Shown here piece after piece: positions 31,046-42,138 of a stretch of 45,370 nt of DNA. Source of the stretch: Hymenopellis radicata (Eukaryota; Basidiomycota; Agaricomycetes; Agaricales; Physalacriaceae). The stretch lies in the NCBI GenBank assembly GCA_015501595.1, contig JADNRX010000416.1, positions 1-45,370 of the forward strand, read 5' to 3'. The position numbers and the translations under genes are program-made. The notes under the pieces were generated by a model that did not search any database, was not told the origin of the DNA, and worked only from the letters and a program-made list of their open reading frames with translations. Position 1 is the first letter of the stretch. Each line of letters starts with the position of its first letter.

Positions 31046-31672
31046 TTCAGAATATTTTTCACTGCGCCTCGTGCCGTTAAGACACGTCTCCCAAGACATG
31101 CTCCCAGAATACTCGCCCAGGTGCCTGATCTTCTGTGTTTCATTACACGCTTTGTTCACCGGGCCAGGGGCGGGCTCGCTCCGATGCTCAATGAGTACTT
31201 AAATTGAACGCATCATAAGGTTAGCACAAAAAGCAGCTTCACTGCTCTTGAATATCTACCCAGCCACTGTGCCACATGCCAGTCTTCATTATTCAGAGGG
31301 TTCACGCTGCTGACGGTTCCGCCAAGCAAAGAATAGTGCCAGAATCAAGTATTTTAGAGACCAGGATTCACATCGGACTGGAGGAGGAAGCGACAGAGCT
31401 GACGACTCCTTGGTAAATGTGTCCTGGTGGCGAGTCTAGAGACGAAAGTTGAAGATAGACATCGTTATCCAAGGAGTGAAAGGCTCCCATTATTGAAGAA
31501 GAACAAGGCCACAATCAATTTTGTAACATTGTAACACCAGCTAGATGCAGCAACACGATGTGCATAGTACACAGTCTTCAGTGAAGTTCAGTCTATGTTA
31601 GACTTCTGCACCTACTCAATGCTGTTGATGGGATCATCCGCGCATGTCGATACTTCCTGTACTCAATGATTA
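31046..31672 (-). repeat. Inverted fragment of the family A leader
   Basis: This is the reverse complement of about 2975-3690, with moderate divergence. It starts immediately after the truncated satellite unit and ends where the sequence switches to direct orientation at a match to about 3873. The arrangement needs an inversion or a two-step insertion. Confidence 0.7.
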
Positions 31673-33140
31673 ACGACCGGAATCATAGTATTTAAGATAT
31701 GCAGTAAGTCTGGCCTACTGGGCGATGAATCCGGAGGCAGTGCACCAGGCACTGGTCCGCAGGTCCTGAAGATAATTGAGCTATGTCCGGACAGTCAAGG
31801 TGTCTTGCATTGACCCCGCATATGCCTCGAAGGCACGAGGGTTACTGGACGAAAATATGTGCCACACTTCTGGGCGAGTTATGGGGAGCACCGCTCCAGG
31901 TCGTTGTCCCAGCCTTCCGGGGTGACTTGAGGTCGATTATGCGACTAAAGGGTTATCAGAATGAGGCCGAATACGACATATAGCGAGTACCGGCCGGGTA
32001 GTTCTCAAGGCCGATGTCCCAGCCTCTCAGGGTAACCTGCGTTCAATTTAAAGCCCAAAACGCCATTAGAACGCGCTACAAGGAAGAATAACAGGTCAGA
32101 GGAAGACATGAGAAGACCTGCCGGAACTGAGACAACCGGGCGAGTAATTCTCATGCGTCTCACCCGCATGATGTCGCCGACCGTCGGGACCACTTGCGTT
32201 CAATTATGGAACTAGAAGGGCATCAGAAGGAGCCTGCATATAACCGAAAAGAAGCAGGATCAGAGTAAGGAAATCTGCTCCCTGGGCGAGTACTTAATCC
32301 AGGAGCAGATCTGCGAGTCGTCGTGCAGGCCTCTCGAGGATAATTGCATCATATTTAGAAATCAAATGCGCATGAGAACGCGCCCACAATGGGACCGAAA
32401 GGAGCAGGATAAGTGGTAGAAGGTAATGTGCAGCCTGGGCGAGTAAATGTGCGCCACACGGCGTGGGTGACGTCGTAGGGTTCAGGAAGCACTTGCGTCG
32501 TCTGTACGTCCAAGTTCGCATTAGAACGCGCCCACGAATGACCAGAATGAGGGAGGATAAGAGATAGACAAAATCCGCTCCCAGGCCAAGTATTTTGGGA
32601 GCAGATCTTCACCCCGTTGTCCAAGCCAGCCTACGCTAATGGCGTCGTCTTCAGGTATCAGATACACATCAGAACGCGCCCAGAATGGGACCGAAAGGAG
32701 CAGGATAAGTGGTGGAAGGTAATGGGCTGCGTGGGCGAATAAATGTGCGCCATACAGCGTGGGTGGCGCCGTAGCGTTCAGGAAGCAATTGCGTCGTCTG
32801 TACGTCCAGAATTAGCATTAGAATGCGCCCACGCATGATCAGAAAGAGGGAGGATAAGAGATAGAGAAAATCCGCTCCCAGGCCAAGTATTTTGGGAGCA
32901 GATCTTTGCCCCGTTGTCCGAGCATCCCAACGAAAATGGTGTCGTCTTTAGGCATCGAATGCACATAATAACGCGCCCAGAATGAGGATGAAAGACGCAG
33001 GATAAGTGGGGGAAGGAAATCTGCTGCCTGGGCGAGTAAAATTGCGCCACCCAGCGGTATTGCGATTAGCCATGAGTGCAAATCCTTCTGGTGACGTTGT
33101 AGGGTTCCGGAAGCAATTGTGTCGTGTTCAGAATTGAGAG
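31672..33140 (+). repeat. Satellite S148, block B
   Basis: It directly matches 3873-5660. Anchors lie at 31871, about 31979, 32137, 32283, 32436, 32583, 32732, 32880 and 33029; apart from a deletion in the second unit the steps are 146-158 bp, mostly 146-153. The CAGGCCAA and CTGGGCGA subtypes alternate from about 32436. The TWJ-93 element found after blocks A and C is absent; the sequence diverges at about 33130. Confidence 0.8.
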
Positions 33141-34590
33141 TGGTAAGCGTGTATTCCTCTTTGTATAGCTTGTCGTCGAAACCTCTACACAGTCGGCACG
33201 CTTTTACGGGGAAGAGAAATAGCGCCGGTATGGTAAGCACAAGTCGTTACATGCGAGATCCGTGCTAAAGCACCTCCTCCAGATTGTCCTACCGTCGAAA
33301 GGCGCTTCGACAAGATCCCATACATGAGACGCTGTCTGAAAGGTACAGCTTCGTCTCCTAGTCCGCGTGAAAGGCTGATCTTTCTTCGAGAGCCGCCAAG
33401 TCAAAGTTGAACACGTCCCTGGTGTGTCAGCATCATACGCAGAGCTATAGTCATTCAATTCGTCCGGAACCGAGGCCAGAATTCGGGAGAGCAGAAGGCG
33501 AAGAGAGCAGCAACAAGGATTCACGTCGGGGAGTCAGGCGTGCGTGGCCGCGTTGTCCACAGATCGACAAAGACTAACAAAGCCTGGACCCAAGAGCACA
33601 ACGAGGAGTACCAAGAACCGAATTTCCAAGAAGAGAAGGGTCGCATCCATGAGACGCCGGAGCGACGCTGACGCGACATGATGCATGATGGGCCTGTGAT
33701 GGGCGGAAGCAAGAATATGTCGATCATCCGAATCCGGAAGGTCGACACTTACCTTCTTACCACCATCACTTTCCTCCTCAAATGCGATTCCTCAAATCAG
33801 CGACGCGTCGCCGCATTCGGCGACCCTAGGATGGACGATTCGACTTATTTGGAATATGAAAATGCGAGGAACGGAACGGTGTCGTTAAGGCAGCGTGGAG
33901 GGCCTCGCCAGCCAGGCTTGGATTTTGGGAAAGGTACGTCTTTCGACGTGTTTTTTTTTTGCGGGTTTGATGCTCATTTGATGCTAGATATCGGCCTCGA
34001 ACGTCCCTGAAGTTCGTGAGTTTTCCTTTCGCGGCACCATCAATATCTGAACTGATTGAACATACAGCGCCCCTTAAGCCCACTCGACGCGTCGGCGCCT
34101 GCGGCGCCTGTGGTATCAACGAATTAACTACATCTGGAGGACGACGTCGTTATGGGAACATCGTCTTGAAGTTGGGGCAGCTGTGGGTGTCCTCGCCGGA
34201 CCGGCTTCTGGATCTGGCTAAATGGTGCGTATTTTACTTCGTTTTGATCTTCAATTTCTGACTCGTCTTGGTCATAGAGGATATCACCAGTTCTGGGATC
34301 TACTGCGGTACGTTTCGGCCCGTAATTTTGTGACTTGACATGACGACTTTCCTTTAGGTACCGCGAGGCGGCTTCGCCGCCACGCAAGCTTAAACGGGCC
34401 TAACACGAAGAACGAATACCACGGCTCATGACTGAACGGCATCGACACTACTACAGCGTCTACCCGCCTCGCCGGCCGGGCTCTTTTCTGCAGAAAAGGT
34501 GCGCGGATTTGGTACAACTTTCTCGTTGAATTCCGACTCCACGCCAACAGAATCATCGTCACACTAGGACTTTGACCGGACCCACGGATA
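33141..34590 (+). pseudogene. Degenerate exon/intron mosaic related to 1330-1620 and 8470-8660
   Basis: Positions 33716-33975 match 1330-1620. Positions 33945-34110 match 8480-8660 and 41430-41600, including the 52-nt intron-like segment. Two GC-rich patches, GGCGCCTGCGGCGCC (about 34093) and GGCGGCTTCGCCGCC (about 34368), are hairpin-capable; the second resembles a site in the complement of about 6840. Frames are short or broken. It is a decayed multi-exon gene or gene-derived repeat of unknown identity. Confidence 0.4.
34016..34067 (+). other. Conserved 52-nt intron-like segment
   Basis: GTGAG donor, CTGAT branch-like site and ACATACAG acceptor. Same length and flanks as 8551-8602 and 41498-41549. 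This copy has the best acceptor. Confidence 0.5.
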
Positions 34591-34737
34591 ATTACCGCCG
34601 TCGATGGCGATCTGGATGTTGTGGAACTCGGGTTTATGCACGGATTGGGACGTTTCAGCGATGGACTTTTGGAGGTACGTTATATTGGTCTTCCTGTATT
34701 CTCGCCCTAATTCCTGCTTGAATATTGTGTTTTCAGC

Positions 34738-34792
34738 AGTGAACTGCAGCGCTTCCGCCGCTGCGCTCGCGCTGCGAGCTACTCACTGCTAG
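34738..34792 (+). repeat. K hairpin element
   Basis: Outer stem CAGTGA/TCACTG; inner stems GCAGCG/CGCTGC and GCTCGC-gct-GCGAGC. It starts directly after a TTTTCAG, so in the unit it would lie at the start of an exon. Confidence 0.6.
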
Positions 34793-35109
34793 GATAATGA
34801 TCTCGTTCTGAAGATCAACGCCACAGTTCGACAACTTCAATGTTGCCCGCCTTATACGCGAACCCTTCGTCGCTGCCGTACCGTCTCCTTTTGATATCCC
34901 CCTCATTCATTCTGAAGTGAGGGCCGCATTCTCCTTCAACCTGCTCGAGCCGCCTTTCCAAGCCAAACACGGACCAATCCCTCACTTGGACAGCCTTCGG
35001 GTAACTATACGCGCTGATACCGATCTGGATTTTGTGGGTGACCTTCCTCTTTTTAATCATGTCGCTAAATCATTCGGCCAGGATCTACTTCAATATCGAC
35101 GTTATCGTG

Positions 35110-35157
35110 GTGAGCAGCGGCGCTTCCGCCGCTGCGCTCGCGCTGCGAGCTTCTCAC
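35110..35157 (+). repeat. K hairpin element, best preserved copy
   Basis: GTGAG (35110-35114) pairs with CTCAC (35153-35157). CAGCGGCG (35115-35122) pairs with CGCCGCTG (35127-35134) across a CTTC loop. GCTCGC (35136-35141) pairs with GCGAGC (35145-35150). All three stems are perfect, giving a compact three-way junction. Confidence 0.7.
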
Positions 35158-35500
35158 TGCGGTGACAATGATGCCTTTCGAATAATCAACGCCACACCTC
35201 AAGCGCAGTCTCGTGTCAACTCGACGACGTGGTCGTATCAACCAGGCGATATACAACGAAGGCAGTACTCGTTCCTCCCGCCGTCAGCGAACCAGGAGAA
35301 TCTCAGGACCGTCATCGTCCATTTCGGATGTAATGAGGTACGTACATCCAACATTGCTGTGCCAATCATTCCCCGGAGCCAATTCATTTGTACTAGGTTG
35401 TCTCCAGGGTGTTTCATGGCCGCCTGTAGCGTTTCTCTCTGTTAATGAGCCGGCAGGAATGATAAATGCGACGACGGAGACTTGGAACCAGGTAGGACCG

Positions 35501-36044
35501 TAGACTTTCCATTTAGAGCGCGTAGTCTTCTAGATTGCCTGTCCTACCTACGTTCTAATGAAATATGAATCGTTTGAAAATCTTATTGTGTGAAAATAGA
35601 AAGTTGTGTATACTTGCCGTAGCTTTAGACGTCGTATTGAGCATAACCTGCAAATGCGTATATCGAGAATTCAACTTCATTTAATGTCTATACATGTGTC
35701 AAAATACTCTCCAGAGTGTAGTACAAGTTACTACCATACAATGAGAATCACCCAAAGTTGGGCAAAAAGACCCATATGAAGATACTCGACCTCTTGGCAC
35801 ATACGGAGAAGTAAGTATCCCCGAAACCTCCAACGAAAATTCCTTGCGACAGGCTCTCGCTAACGACTGTGACAGACCTCGGGATTATGACCTTGTCCAT
35901 GTCGTTCGGGACGTGAGGCGTTCCTTGTCCACGCGACTTGGATATGTTGCTTTCTACTCTACTGTTCCCAGGCTTTTTCTCTTGTCCGTAAATGTATAAT
36001 ACTCCACAGTGGCTTGTAATTTCGGTTTGGTGATCTAGTAACAT
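35501..36044. other. Unassigned 0.5-kb stretch
   Basis: No tandem repeat or transposon end is visible. The minus strand from 36047 down to 35748 is open for 99 codons, but the frame has no recognised domain. AT-rich sequence at 35560-35720 resembles an intergenic tail. Confidence 0.3.
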
Positions 36045-36047
36045 CAA
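35748..36047 (-). CDS. Hypothetical 99-codon frame, low support
   Basis: The ATG-initiated minus-strand frame encodes a mixed hydrophobic/polar peptide. It has a Gly-Gly-Phe-Gly stretch and a hydrophobic C-terminus but no recognisable motif. It stands in non-repetitive sequence, which makes it slightly more plausible than frames inside the satellites. It could be an exon of a decayed gene. Confidence 0.2.
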   Translation of the reverse strand: MMLLDHQTEITSHCGVLYIYGQEKKPGNSRVESNISKSRGQGTPHVPNDMDKVIIPRSVTVVSESLSQGIFVGGFGDTYFSVCAKRSSIFIWVFLPNFG

Positions 36048-37870
36048 AACACGTCTGTCTTCAACTTTCGTCTCGAGACTCGCCCCACCAGGACGCCTTT
36101 TCCGACGAGTCGTCAGCTATGTCGCTTCGTCCTCCAGTCCGGCGCGAATCCTGGTCTCTAAAGCGTTTGATTCTGGCGCTATTCTTTGCTTGGCTGAACC
36201 GTCAGCAGCGTGAACCCGCCGAAGAATGAAGACTGGCATGTGGCGGGGTCGAAATTCAAGAGCAGTGAACGCGCTTTTTGCGCTACCCTTACGGGGCAAA
36301 ATGTGTTCAATTTAGGTACTCATTGGGCATCAGAACGAGCCCGCCCCTGTCCCGAACAACGCGGGTAATGAAACACGGAAGATCAGGCTCCTGGGCGAGT
36401 ATTCCGGGAGCATGTCTTGGGAGACGTGTCTTAACGGCACGAGGCACAGTGAAATAGATTCAGGACGTTAGGCGGCAGTGGAATGCGCCCGAAAAGGACG
36501 CGAACGATGCAGGTTAGGCCGTTCAAGAAATCCAACCATCTGGCCAGTACTTCGGGCGCAGCTTGCTGAGGCGCTGTACTACCAGCTAGGCGTTGTTGGC
36601 GTTCGCTTACCACACTCAAATAGACTTAGATCGCGCCCGAGAAGGACCGGAATTATAGTATTTAAGATATACAGTAAGTCTGGCCTACTGGGCGATGAAT
36701 CCGGAGGCAGTGCGCCAGGCACTGGTCCGCGGGATATGGAAATAATTGAGCTACGTCCGGACGGTAAAGTAGTCTTGCATTGAGCCCGCAGATGCCTCGA
36801 AAGCACGAGAGGTAGTGGACGAAAATATACGCCACACTTCTGGGCGAGTTATGGGGGGGCACAGCTCCACGTCGTTGTCCCAGCCTTCCGGGGTGACTTG
36901 AGGTCGATTATGCGACTAAACGGGCATCAAAACGAGGCCAGGATGAGCGCGAGAGATGCCGAATAAGACATATAAGAAATCTCACCTCTTGGGCGAGTAC
37001 TGGCCGGGTAGTTCTCAACGCCGACGTCCCAGCCTCTCGGGGTCACCTGCGTTCAGTTTAAAGCGTAATACACCATCAGACCGCGCCTACAAGGAAGAAT
37101 AACAGGTCAGAGGAAGACATGAGAACTTAGGGTTGGCGGCACTGACACAACCCCGGCGAGTGATTGCTGTGCATCTGCGCAACATGATGTAGCCGGCCCT
37201 GGAGACCACTTCTGTTCGCTTTTGTAACCAGCAGCGCATCAGAATGATCCCGCATATGACCCGAAGGATCCAGGATACACATTTGAGGAAATCTGCTCCC
37301 CGGGCGAGTATTTAAGGAGCAGATCTGCGACTCGTCATCCGAGCCTCCAGGGAGCAATTGCGTCGAGTTCAGGCATCAAATTCGCATACGAACGCGCCAA
37401 GAATCAGGCCGAAAGAGGAACGATAAGTGGAGGAAGGAGATATGCTGCCTGGGTGAGTAAATTTGCGCCACACAGCGGGGTGATGTCGTAGCGTTCAGAA
37501 AAGCAATTGCGTCATCTGTAGGGACGAAATGCGCATTAGAGCGCGCCCACTAACAAGCCGAACGAGGCAGGATAAGAGATAGAGAAAATCCGCTCCCAGG
37601 CCAAGTATTTTGGGAGCAGATCTTCGCCCCGTTGTCCGAGCCTCCCTACGAAAATGGCGTCGTCTTTAGGCATCGAATGCGCATATGAAGGCGCCCAGAA
37701 TGAGGCCGAAAGATGCAGGATAAGTGGGGGAAGGAAATATGCTGCCTGGGCGAGTAAAATTGCGCCACACAGCGGTAGTGCGATTAGCCACGAGTGCAAA
37801 CCCTTCTGGTGACGTTGTAGGGTTCCGGAAGCAATTGCGTCGTATTCAGAACGAAAATTCGCATTAGAAC
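36045..37870 (+). repeat. Family A with satellite S148, block C
   Basis: It is colinear with about 3285-5680. The leader (36045-36390) is closely similar to 3285-3610. S148 anchors lie at about 36392, 36541, 36689, 36841, 36990, 37153, 37301, 37450, 37598 and 37747, mostly 148-149 bp apart. The 294-bp dimer seen in block A is not duplicated here, so block A gained units after the split. Confidence 0.85.
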
Positions 37871-37879
37871 GGAAACAAG

Positions 37880-37972
37880 GACGCTGCCACGTGGAACAGC
37901 GCTAAGGCGGTGACACCGGTGTCAGGTCCTTAGCGCTAAAGCGGTGATAACGGTGTTATGGGTCGCAGCGTC
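37880..37972. repeat. 93-nt branched inverted repeat (TWJ-93), copy 2
   Basis: Same three stems as 5689-5781. The only base difference I see is A for T in the single-stranded link after the second stem (CTAAAGC against CTATAGC). It is positioned identically, just after the last S148 unit. Confidence 0.7.
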
Positions 37973-38560
37973 ACGGGGCTAAGTCTCGCATGAGATCGCC
38001 CCGAGACACACCTGGAACAAAGACATACCAGAGCCGTGAAGAGCGCTGACTGTTGTGAGAGGGAAAAGGAAGTTGATGATGATGGCGGGAGGAAGAAACC
38101 CGCGTGTCGCCATCAACAAACATAAACTTGTCATGTGTTGCAGTTTCCGAAATGTACGATGAGCGGGAGCACAAGGAGAGACTCTCAGAAAGGATGAGCA
38201 AGGTATGATACGAAGAAGTAACACGAACCGGGAGAGGAGAGGGAAAAGGGAGGAAGAGAAAGTGGAATGATGATTTCGAACAGAGGAGATTTAAACAATG
38301 CGAGTTTCATTAGGTATTGTGCGACAAATGTATGGACAGCTACTTGAAATATCAACTATAATAAGAACGATGAGCTTGCCTTACGGCTATCAGCAGAAAC
38401 CATCCCCGCTTGTGCGACATCAAGGCAAGGCAACGTGCAATGGATGCCGCTGATTCCCCGTGGATACGAACTGCAAAATGAGTTAGCTCCGCGAAGATCG
38501 AAATGAAATGGAGGTACGAGCCCATGTGCCAATGAATATGAATGTGGGCCCTGTTAATCT
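37973..38560. other. Unassigned spacer
   Basis: This segment replaces the reversed S150 block found at the equivalent place in copy 1. It is purine-rich around 38040-38290. No gene or repeat is recognised. Confidence 0.3.
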
Positions 38561-39346
38561 TGAAAGTCTGCATATTTGAGCATAGTGAAAGACACAGGAA
38601 GTGGAGACACTGTCGCGGTCGGCCACAGCGGCCATATTCCAAGTGGTCCCGACGTAGAGCTGAACCGTAGCGTCGAGTTCCTGTTCAGAAGAGGTCGTTA
38701 TCGCCGCGGTGAGAATCTCGCAGCAGCGCCGATAGCGCCGCTGCTCACTGCGACAGGATGAGGTTCTGATTGTAGGTATGAATTAGCGAGAAAATTAAAA
38801 AGAGAAAACATCACCGGCTAAAAGTGCATGAAATTTGGTTGAGTAGCGTAGTTCCATGTTTGAGTGGAAGGGTTCTGGTGGGGTGGAGCAGTTCAGGAGG
38901 GAATACGCGCATCTTTTCGAGTGAAATGAGATGTACAATGTAAATAGCGTCGATTTGGGGGCGGGAATACAGGGCATCGGAAGCGAGATTGAAGGGTGGC
39001 GTCCATTAAGCGAAGACCGATCCTTATCTCAGCAGTGAGAAGCACGCAGTGTGAGCGCAGCGGCGATAGCGCCGCTGCCCACTGTGTTCGACTTGATGTC
39101 CGGGTACTAGCGTAATGAATTAAGGAAGGAATCGAAGACGAGCAGAATCACGTACCTAAAGAGGAATTGGTAAATAACGGGTCCCAAAGCGTCCATAAAG
39201 CCTAAACTCATAAGATCCAAATCGGAATCAGAGCCCAGAATTATCCGAAGGCTCAACGCATGAGCGTAGGTTTGTGAAGGGTTCTAGACAAGATACGAGG
39301 TTTAAGGCGCGGTGATATCGGGTGGGAGTGCAATGGTGAGAAGATG
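38561..39346 (-). other. K units in reverse orientation
   Basis: Hairpin elements lie at 38705-38754 and 39042-39092. The second is followed at about 39210 by the complement of the GATCTGGAT-type block (AAGATCCAAATCGG). The GCAGCGGCGATAGCGCCGCTGC core of the second hairpin is a perfect stem with a different loop from the 35110 copy. Confidence 0.5.
39042..39092 (-). repeat. K hairpin element
   Basis: GCAGTGAG opens the outer stem and CACTG closes it. The inner stem GCAGCGGCG/CGCCGCTGC is intact, and the other inner stem is imperfect. Confidence 0.5.
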
Positions 39347-39451
39347 TTTCCAACAGCGACAAACATTCGGTAGCGGCAGCGGGGCGGGCTGAGACGAAAG
39401 TCGAAGTGTGGTGTGAATGGTCGGAAGGAAGTCGTTAGCTCAGGGTGAAAT

Positions 39452-39501
39452 GTGTGCAGGCAAAACATGGCGTCAGAAGCGCCGCTGCTCACTGCATCGA
39501 A
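39452..39501 (-). repeat. K hairpin element (decayed, inside duplication copy 2)
   Basis: Counterpart of 6508-6568, with the same partial stems. Confidence 0.4.
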
Positions 39502-41089
39502 CGTGATATTATGACCCTGGAATAACGATTCAGCGCAAGAATTTAGAGAACAAGATACCGTACCTGGACAACTGCACCGCCCACACGCCGAAGGCCACCA
39601 GATCCACATCGAGGCGCATCTGGTGCAGAAGAATCGAATGCTGCCGCGATTTGACGGCCATAAGCGGAGGACCTAACGAAAAGCTATCACACCGAAGTTG
39701 TCGCAAGTCAGCGTTCGTCCCAGATGTCGACTAGTGTCATTCTTGGAGTCCTTCGTGGGAGGCAGCGCAGGCGCTTCGCGCCATCTAAAGGAACATTATA
39801 ACATGGTAAATATGACGAATAAAGCACCAAAACATACCGTGTTTGATAGCTGAATACATAAGATCTTCATAATGAAAACGAATCAGAAGCAGTAGATGCA
39901 AATGAACTGAAAAGACACACCTTTTCGCCTAGACCAAAAGTCGGTCCGGCAAGGACACCCGACGCTGCACTAGCATCAACGCATGGTATCCATGGCAACG
40001 GGTTTTGTTGACTTTCATAGAATGGCGGTGGCAAAGCCACCGCCGCCAGTCTGAAGGTGCTGTCTTCATCAATCATCGTGAAATTGACAGTGCCGACAAC
40101 AGAAAGCTCACGCATTCAAGAGACGTAAAGCAAGCAAATCTATGATCAAAATAAGCCCAAGAAGATGAAAAAACGACGATGAGACAAACATACTTTGCGC
40201 CTGAACTCCAAGCCTGGCCGACGAGGCCGTCCATGTTGCTCTATTACCCAAGGTTCCGTTCGTCGCGTTTTTTCGTTCAAATAGAAGCCAAGTCTTTGTC
40301 AAATTCTGGAGGCGCCAAAGGCACCAACGTGTCGTGTCTGAAAGGAATCAGTTTTGCACATGGAGGACGTAATGGGAGGAAGCAAAGCGAGTTGCCCGAT
40401 TGGGATCACCGATCTACGTGTTCCTCCTCTTCCCATCACGTCGTGCTGCTACCATCTCCACGAATGGACCCTCCTCGTCTTGGAAATTCGGCTCCTTTTG
40501 CTATTTGACGGTATCTGTGGATCCTCGTTTGTCGGTCCTTTCGGGGATGATGCGGAATACGACAACGCACCTAGGGCTGTCTCCTCTGTGTATCTTTCAA
40601 CTCTCTCGGCGTCGTCCCCCGCGGAAATATTACCCCGGTTCTGGATGACTTGAGCATCCCTCGCTCGTTGTGTGTCCTCCTCTTGATGACGTTGGCGACT
40701 GGCACTGTAGAAAATGTAGCCGTGAAAGTGGTGTAGGAGCTCAATACGCACCTTGTCGTGTCTTCTCCATATTCCGACACGGAATCTCGACGACTTCAGC
40801 TGGTATGACTCTTGGGAGTGTCAGAGCTCTGCAGATTATCTGGACCACTTCACGCACCTTTCTCGACTTCTTTGGTGTTCCAGCCTTTCTAAGCGTAGAT
40901 CTCGATAAATTGAGCGGGTGTCGCGGTTTCCGGAGCTCGACATGTCAAGATACGGACTATCCATACGTTCGAATTGCTTGCCTTGGCGCCTTCTTCAAGT
41001 CGGAAACCCGATGACTGCCCAAGACTTCAGCAGGAGGAACTGGGACAGTGCGAGGGAGAACTTACCAACGGCGAGGCTATTCAACTTGG

Positions 41090-41404
41090 AGGTCGAAACA
41101 TGCTGAGAAGATGAATCTTTACCAGATGAGCGGGATGGAGAGGAGAACGAGCTTACCGCGACACTTTGCGGTGAAGGTGACAGTAAGTGGGAGAGTCGGA
41201 ATGAGGAATCCAAACTGACCGTTGCGCAGAGAGCGAATTCCGGTCCCCGCCGGAGGACTCTTTCCGTGTGTATGCCCTCTCTGGGCCCCCGATCGTTGCT
41301 TTGACTAACGCTATATTCAGGAACCCGTCTTTAAGGTATTCCGTGGCGCACTTTCTTGCAATTTCGGTGCCGCAACTCAAAGGCAGTATGGACCGCAGGT
41401 TCAT
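41090..41404 (-). pseudogene. Minus-strand multi-exon gene relic, copy 2
   Basis: Counterpart of 8140-8460. The CGTEIARKCATEYLKDGF-like frame is kept, but an indel near 41285 changes the frame downstream compared with copy 1. GTAAG donors are retained. The parent gene is unknown. Confidence 0.35.
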
Positions 41405-41497
41405 CTACCAGTGGAAAGTACTTCTTTCAGCATATTTCTTTGCGGGTTTGAATGCTCATTCGAGAGTAGATAATGGCCTCAGACATCCCTGAAGCTT

Positions 41498-41549
41498 GTG
41501 AGTTTTCCTTTCGCGGTACCATCGATATTTGAACTGATTGAACATAAAG
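41498..41549 (+). other. Conserved 52-nt intron-like segment
   Basis: Same sequence as 8551-8602, inside duplication copy 2. Confidence 0.45.
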
Positions 41550-41733
41550 TAAGCACACTTCAAGCACCAATCTCTCTTCGTTCAGTCTCGACGCGTCAGC
41601 GCCTCTAGTATCTGTAGATTGACATGGCCATGATTAGCCGAAGACTAGGCGCAAGGGCTTTCGTACAAAGGTAGTCTTACGTTATATAATCCATCCCATA
41701 TAGTGCCTTGCCCATTACCATGTCTCCGGGCAA

Positions 41734-42138
41734 ATGCTGAATTCTGTTCTCTCGGGTGAGATCAAGCGTGACGATAGAATGAATGTGTCTCAGATTGCCC
41801 AGCGCAAAGGTTCTTTGACTCGCCCTGCATTCCCCGCTCGGGGGTCACCATTTAGCCAGTGTTCTCCTCGTTGGGGTGGCGGCAGCGGCAGCCGTTTGCC
41901 ATTCTCAGAGGGTCAACTCCTCATCGTCCCCATCCGCTTCCTGCGTTCTTCCGTTTTCGAGGTCGTAGACACGTTCAATGTGCGACTTTGCATTGCTCCC
42001 AACCCAATATGTTGTTCCTTTTCGTGCAAGTGTGGAGTGGATGTAAGAATGATGACGCGTACCATTACTGTTCTGTCTCCTCGTTCGAGTCACACACATT
42101 TTCGTGTCAAATTGCTATATTTCGTACGAAGATCGTAG
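41734..42138 (+). pseudogene. 134-codon frame shared by both duplicates, doubtful
   Basis: Counterpart of the 8787-9194 frame, one codon shorter through a 3-bp deletion near 41998. No domain is recognised, and it is probably carried along with the duplicated DNA. Confidence 0.2.

Larger units (their letters stand above)
26102..31047 (+). repeat. Satellite array of 950-bp units
   Basis: GGATTCACCTACGCAG starts at 26102, 27052, 28001 and 29968. After removing the two inserted elements the units are 950, 949 and 950 bp, plus a last unit truncated at about 833 bp. They are nearly identical; visible variants include GCTCGTTAACG (units 1 and 3) against GCTCATTAACG (units 2 and 4) and a one-base deletion at about 27572. 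Each unit contains four irregular internal subrepeats (CTCGTT(A/G)ACGC followed by GGTCTTGCGCTGAAAATTT) and two copies of a GTGCTGGCCACTACAG block. Open frames of 60-78 codons recur only because the DNA recurs. Confidence 0.9.
34591..35500 (+). other. Two K units (+)
   Basis: The unit-one block GGCGATCTGGATGTTGTGG (about 34609) is followed by a GAGGTACGTT donor-like site at about 34673, a TTTTCAG acceptor-like site and the hairpin at 34738-34792. The unit-two block CCGATCTGGATTTTGTGGG (about 35021) is followed by the best preserved hairpin at 35110-35157. The frame V-S-S-G-A-S-A-A-A-L-A-L-R-A-S-H-C reads through the second hairpin. No complete gene can be assembled. Confidence 0.5.
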
